Assembly (NCBI RefSeq): GCF_001748145.1
Contig: NZ_BCQA01000001.1
Coordinates: forward strand, 124,001 to 188,000
DNA length: 64,000 nt
Source of the DNA: Bosea sp. BIWAKO-01
Lineage (GTDB): Bacteria; Pseudomonadota; Alphaproteobacteria; Rhizobiales; Beijerinckiaceae
Direction: 5' to 3'
A program made the translations under genes and the position numbers. Under the pieces are notes generated by a model that was not told the origin of the DNA, did no database searches, and saw nothing but the letters and a program-made list of their open reading frames with translations. Positions 61,101-64,000 of the stretch are shown in pieces (position 1 is the first letter of the stretch; each line of letters starts with the position of its first letter).

Positions 61101-62224
61101 CCGTCCAGCGTCACGCCGCCCGATGTGTCGCCGAGATTGGCGTCGGCCGAGACCGCGAGCGCACCGCCCGTGATCGTAGTGCCGCCCGAATAGCTGTTCG
61201 TGCCGGTCAGCGTCAGCGTGCCAGCGCCCTGCTTCGTCAGCCCTCCACTGCCGTCGAAAGCGGTGGATACGGCGATGTCGTAGCCGTTGCTGTCGAAGAA
61301 GACACCGTTCGTGCCGATCGTGGCGCTGCCGAAGCCATCGAGAAAATTGCTCTCGTTGCGTGCTGTTCGCAGGATGCCGCCATCGAGATTGAGCGTCGCG
61401 GAGCCCGCCCCTTTCACGAGCTGCCCGGTTTCGAGCACGCCGCGGCCGTTGACGGTATCGCCGAGCAGATTGAGCGTGCCGGTGCCGGTCGCCGCGATGA
61501 TCGTCTTCGCCGCGCTGACCTTGCCGCCCTTCTCGATGGTCAGCGTGCCGGTGCCGTGGTGGCCGATACGCAGCTCGACCGAATTGGTCCAGCTGGAGCC
61601 TGCCCCGGTAACCGTCGCCGTGCCGCTGCTGCCATTGAACGTGCCGAGATAGCCATAGGTGTTCGAGACGCTACCGCCATTCGACACGGTGAGCGTGCCT
61701 CTGCCACGCTCACCGACATCGAGATCGCCGTCCACGGTCAAGCGCGACCCTGCGCCGGTCACCGTCGCGTTGCCGACCACCCCACCGGCGTAGCCGATAT
61801 TGACGACACTGCTGGTGACGGCGCCGCCGTCTTCGACGCGCAGGTCGCCGCCCCCGAGGTATCCGACCAGGAGGGCTGCGGGGCTGGCCAAGAGCGAGCC
61901 GACGCCCGTCACTGTCACCGTGCCACTACCATAATTACCGATTCGGGTGACTTCGCTCGTGACACTGCCACCCCCAGCGATGGTCAGCGTCGCGGGGCCG
62001 ACGTCACCGATGGTCAGGATCCCGCCACCCAGATTCCAGTTTGCAAGCGGCTGGGGGGGCATCGGATAGACTGCGCCAGTGACTGTAACCGATTGGGCGA
62101 GAGCAGCGGGGGCCGCGGCGAGCAGAGCGAGACCGAGCGCGAGCATCGAAACGGACTGACATAGCTGCCCCGGCCGCCGGCCACGCGCCGGCAGCATCCG
62201 CGCAAGCTTCAGATCGTTCGGCAT
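58178..62224 (-). CDS. autotransporter with passenger-associated strand repeats
   Basis: A 1348-residue type V secreted protein. The N-terminus is a basic, somewhat extended signal peptide ending near residue 44 (ALGLALLAAAPAALAQ). Residues 50-300 contain Gly/Thr/Val-rich units of the type GTVTVTGVGS and GTLTVSNGGSVS. From about 325 to 1000 there are repeated PATR units (GAGTLTLTGTNSYSGGTT-like) that form a long beta-helix passenger. The last ~270 residues (from YAFWGEAFGGMGNS) are the membrane barrel and end KGRVDVRF with terminal Phe. It is probably an adhesin; no protease motif was seen. There is no good ribosome site at 62224, so the start may be slightly downstream. Confidence 0.88.
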   Translation of the reverse strand: MPNDLKLARMLPARGRRPGQLCQSVSMLALGLALLAAAPAALAQSVTVTGAVYPMPPQPLANWNLGGGILTIGDVGPATLTIAGGGSVTSEVTRIGNYGSGTVTVTGVGSLLASPAALLVGYLGGGDLRVEDGGAVTSSVVNIGYAGGVVGNATVTGAGSRLTVDGDLDVGERGRGTLTVSNGGSVSNTYGYLGTFNGSSGTATVTGAGSSWTNSVELRIGHHGTGTLTIEKGGKVSAAKTIIAATGTGTLNLLGDTVNGRGVLETGQLVKGAGSATLNLDGGILRTARNESNFLDGFGSATIGTNGVFFDSNGYDIAVSTAFDGSGGLTKQGAGTLTLTGTNSYSGGTTITGGALAVSADANLGDTSGGVTLDGGTLRATASFSTARTITLGTSGGSIMVDSGQTLTASGNIIGGGGLTKAGDGTLSLIGFNSYTGGTTIAGGKLIVGFDGNLGDSSGGLTLAGGTLATTQSFSSGRSVTLSGSGGGIEVTTGLNLTLTGTISGTGGLTKTGAGMLMLSGTSTYSGATTVSAGTLYINGAQALSAASNYAIASGALLNVNDGLGTVTAGSIAGAGQIRIESGSTLETGATHASTSFTGMIYDAGSIRKVGTGTLTLTQENSYAGGTTIAGGAISISRESNLGSTSGALTLNGGVLQVTGTTLTELNRAVVFGTAGGGFDIADAGNSFTLSQSFSGTGAFSKAGAGTLLLKSTQSYSGATTVSGGTLRAGQVGSFSAASAFTVASGARLDLAGFSQSIGSLAGAGMVTLGAGTLTAGSDNSSTGFAGSITGSGGLTKAGAGTLTLSGASSYAGSTQVQAGKLVVNGSLASAVTLAGGTLGGSGTVGAISVGGGATVAPGNSIGTLTVSGNVAFASGSIYQVEVNAAGQSDRIVASGLATLAGGTVAVLAETGNYAASTNYTILTAAGGVSGQFANVTSNLAFLTPSLSYGATSVTLTMARNQTGFATVALTRNQGLIANAAERLSAGNPVYDTLLSSTAAEARAGFDLLSGEAHAQAVAVMIDESRLVRETILSRLRGPLLTAPAGEVAAAYSADLPGRKGAVAMPAPLPQSRYAFWGEAFGGMGNSNADGNAASQSRRSGGALLGADMLVYDNPGSSLRLGLAGGYSQSRFDLDARLSSGRLESGHAGLYAGARFGSLRLDMGAAYSWSESDIRRQVAIRGFGDVLHLQRPGSTAQAFAELGHGFAFQGFALEPFAQLALIRVSTDAGTEQGGAAALRLFSSEQTLGFSTLGLRAEAQLGTAPLFARAMLGWRHGFGDLTPVAKTAFLLGSTPAQVYAAAIDRNALATEAGLDWRLSSATSLGLTYSAAIGERSRYQALKGRVDVRF

Positions 62225-62789
62225 CGATAGTCAGGCCCCAACCGCGACGGCAGGCTCGGTCCTCCCGGCGCGCGGGGCAATAAACAGCCGTTCACATCGC
62301 GCCAAATCGATCGGGCGTGGCGGATTTGCGACGCACCTGTCGCGCAGGCGATGTGCTCTGAGAACCGAGTGCAGCCCATACAGAGCGTCAGGACGTCCGC
62401 TTCCGGGCAACGAGGCGAACGTCCGGTCAGGGTCGTCGGAAGCGGACGCTGGCCTGCTGCTGGGAGCTCGGGGTTTGCGAACAGCACCAGAACAAGCCGG
62501 GAGTCCGCAGCTTACTGAAAACGTCAGCTAAATCGGAACTCGGAAGAAGACACTCACCCCTGGCCGGAAACGTCCGAGTTTGGGACCGTAACAAGCGCTC
62601 AAGCGGCGGCCGGGAGTGCGATAGGTGGGCGCCAGGGTCGCTTAGTGCCATTTGATCTTTCGCTGGGAGCGTTCGCTCCCTGGTCACCGTTCGCGGCCCA
62701 AGCTCTGGTAAAGCTGCAGCATTTCACGAGATCCCGGATAATCCCAGCCAGTCCCGCCTAACCCCCGCAGCGCGATTTGATCGATCGCT
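62225..62789. other. intergenic region with an inverted repeat
   Basis: No gene is supported. A 12-base inverted repeat CGTCCGCTTCCG (62394) / CGGAAGCGGACG (62437) encloses 31 bases; sequences of this sort are common intergenic fossils in proteobacteria. TGCCATTTGAT at 62646 is the inverted copy of the 11-mer near 58.0 kb. Confidence 0.5.
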
Positions 62790-63329
62790 TCACAAATGGG
62801 CCAGTCCGGTCGTGCCGCGGCTGTAGAAGATGTGGCGGCCGATCACATCCATCTTCTTCAGCCTCTTCGCCCAGGAGGGCTGGACATAATCGGCGTGATA
62901 ATGCGTGGAATCGCCGACCTCCGCCAGATAGGTCCGGCCCTCGTAGACCTCACGTGCGATGCGCTGGGCCACCTGCCATTGCTCGGGCTCCTTGATGCGC
63001 AACGACTTGCCCTCGCAGGCAAAGGTGAACTGGCAGGCGAGCCTGCGGTGGCGGTTCTGGTAGACGACGCCGCAGACGGAACCCGGATAATACCCGCTCT
63101 TGACCCGGTTGAGCACCACCTGGGCGACGGCGACGCGCCCGTCCTCCGCTTCGGAGCGCGCCTCGAAATAGATCGCCTCGGCGAGGCAGCGCTGCTCGCT
63201 CGCCAGCGTGTCGCCGTCGATCACGACGGGCACTCCGGTGAGGATGAGCTGCGTGGACGCCATGGTCGTGGCGGGCGGCTCGACAAAGGCCGCAAGCGAA
63301 AGCAACGCCAGTGGGGCGATGCGCTTCAT
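62790..63329 (-). CDS. SleB-type cell wall hydrolase
   Basis: A 179-residue exported peptidoglycan hydrolase of the SleB/Hydrolase_2 family. The signal peptide covers about residues 1-24. The catalytic domain shows CLAEAIYFEARSE with the key Glu, AVAQVVLNRVKSGYYPGSVCGVVYQ (in two parts), CQFTFACEGK and THYHADYVQPSW. These enzymes cut glycan strands during sporulation in Firmicutes and serve cell wall turnover in alphaproteobacteria. CGGAG precedes the ATG. It stands alone after the autotransporter. Confidence 0.88.
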   Translation of the reverse strand: MKRIAPLALLSLAAFVEPPATTMASTQLILTGVPVVIDGDTLASEQRCLAEAIYFEARSEAEDGRVAVAQVVLNRVKSGYYPGSVCGVVYQNRHRRLACQFTFACEGKSLRIKEPEQWQVAQRIAREVYEGRTYLAEVGDSTHYHADYVQPSWAKRLKKMDVIGRHIFYSRGTTGLAHL

Positions 63330-64000
63330 GGGGATACTCCGGGGGTAAGGGGCAAGCCGTGCGTTCGCGGCCCGGATCCATCGTCGGCAGGATCAGCGGC
63401 CCTTGTGGCTTGGTGTGTTTGCTGGGTTTGGGCGCCGCGGCCTGACCGGAGACGAGCACGTCAAGGCTCTCACGGAGGCTGTGGAGGCGGAAAAGAACTC
63501 GTTCTGCTGGAGTTTGTCCCGAAGCATGGCGAAGGCCCTGCGTAGCGCAGCGTCTCGATATGCCGAAGGCGACAAAGGTGTTTGACTAACGGGGGTTAAC
63601 GAGCGTTACGGCCATTGCGATGAGGAGTGCGGCCGCGCGCAGTGCCGCATCAAGCGGCCTCGTGCCGAGGCGTTACCTCGCCGCTCAACGCGCGGGAGAA
63701 CCACGGAACGGCTTCAGGCCTGAGGCTATTCATCGACGACTGATCTGTATTAGCGCGTCGACCGGATGCGCCGGCGTCGCGCCGGAACGCGACAGTGGAA
63801 ATGACGACCACTTCGCAGGCGATAATCTTGTCTGTCGCTGACCGAGATCGGCGGCCATTATGCGAAGCAAAATTCTGCATCAAAAACATACAGCCTGCAT
63901 CACCGTTGAGTTTAACGTTCATGGCAGATCGGCCTCGACAACGTCGGTTCGGTGTACCCGAAAAATGTTGCTGACGGCCTTGCCTCTTGTTCCTAACTAT
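63330..64000. other. window end without supported genes
   Basis: Short open frames occur on both strands but none has a ribosome site or protein-like composition. The last ~150 bases are AT-richer, which may be the start of a promoter region for a gene beyond the edge. Confidence 0.35.

Noticed and set aside
63393..63922. Short frames at the right edge
   Set aside because: No ribosome site or motif; they overlap each other on both strands.

Overview
The window is GC-rich, densely coded DNA from an alphaproteobacterium, most likely an environmental Hyphomicrobiales member close to Bosea. This rests on codon use, on the families present (DUF2339, orphan xanthine-dehydrogenase-type large subunit, DUF1989, many ABC importers each with a LysR, GntR or MocR regulator) and on GGAAC/CGTT promoter elements of the general-stress sigma factor type. 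No rRNA, tRNA, CRISPR array or intact insertion sequence was seen. Gene calls come from reading frames, start sites and motifs only; no database search was run.

Layout. 1-4.8 kb: a cut-off DUF2339 membrane protein, a small membrane protein and a Gly/Tyr/Pro-repeat exported protein. 4.8-7.0 kb: a genomic scar with a frameshifted MFS transporter, followed by a single gene that fuses a nucleoside-phosphorylase-like domain to a GHKL ATPase domain; it is AT-richer than its neighbours and is the best candidate for a new (possibly anti-phage) system. 7.2-8.6 kb: two small genes and a rearrangement junction made of two truncated genes. 8.7-15.6 kb: an amidohydrolase/DUF1989 operon divergent from an orphan peptide-type binding protein, an orphan molybdenum hydroxylase large subunit, and the tail of an outer-membrane barrel gene. 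15.6-22.2 kb: a polar-amino-acid-type ABC importer with two inositol-monophosphatase-family enzymes, divergent from a MocR regulator whose PLP lysine is replaced by arginine. 22.3-25.0 kb: two 2-oxo-dienoate hydratases and a fumarylacetoacetase-family enzyme (lower meta-cleavage pathway).

25.4-31.1 kb: an acetyltransferase, then an exported alpha/beta hydrolase - carboxymuconolactone-decarboxylase-like - cytochrome P460 - membrane cytochrome b operon, a LysR and an aldo/keto reductase. 31.1-40.4 kb: a catabolic regulon with a dipeptide-type ABC importer lacking ATPases, an M81 (MlrC-like) peptidase, an aspartoacylase-like deacylase and two enolase-superfamily enzymes around a GntR/FCD regulator, with a nested palindromic operator between the two divergent arms. 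40.7-50 kb: an ABC-F ATPase, a glycine-zipper stress protein, an intradiol-dioxygenase-like protein lacking the iron-binding tyrosines paired with a ferric-reductase-like cytochrome, SDR and aldehyde dehydrogenase genes each divergent from a LysR, and a higBA toxin-antitoxin pair. 50.4-53.6 kb: an exported msrB-dipZ-msrA methionine sulfoxide repair cluster. 53.6-58 kb: an aldehyde dehydrogenase/DUF779 pair with its GAF-Fis regulator, and panB. 58.2-63.3 kb: a 1348-residue autotransporter and a SleB-type cell wall hydrolase.

Much of the window is accessory catabolism: uptake, hydrolysis or dehydration, and a local regulator per unit. Periplasmic oxidant handling and stress-type promoters recur.
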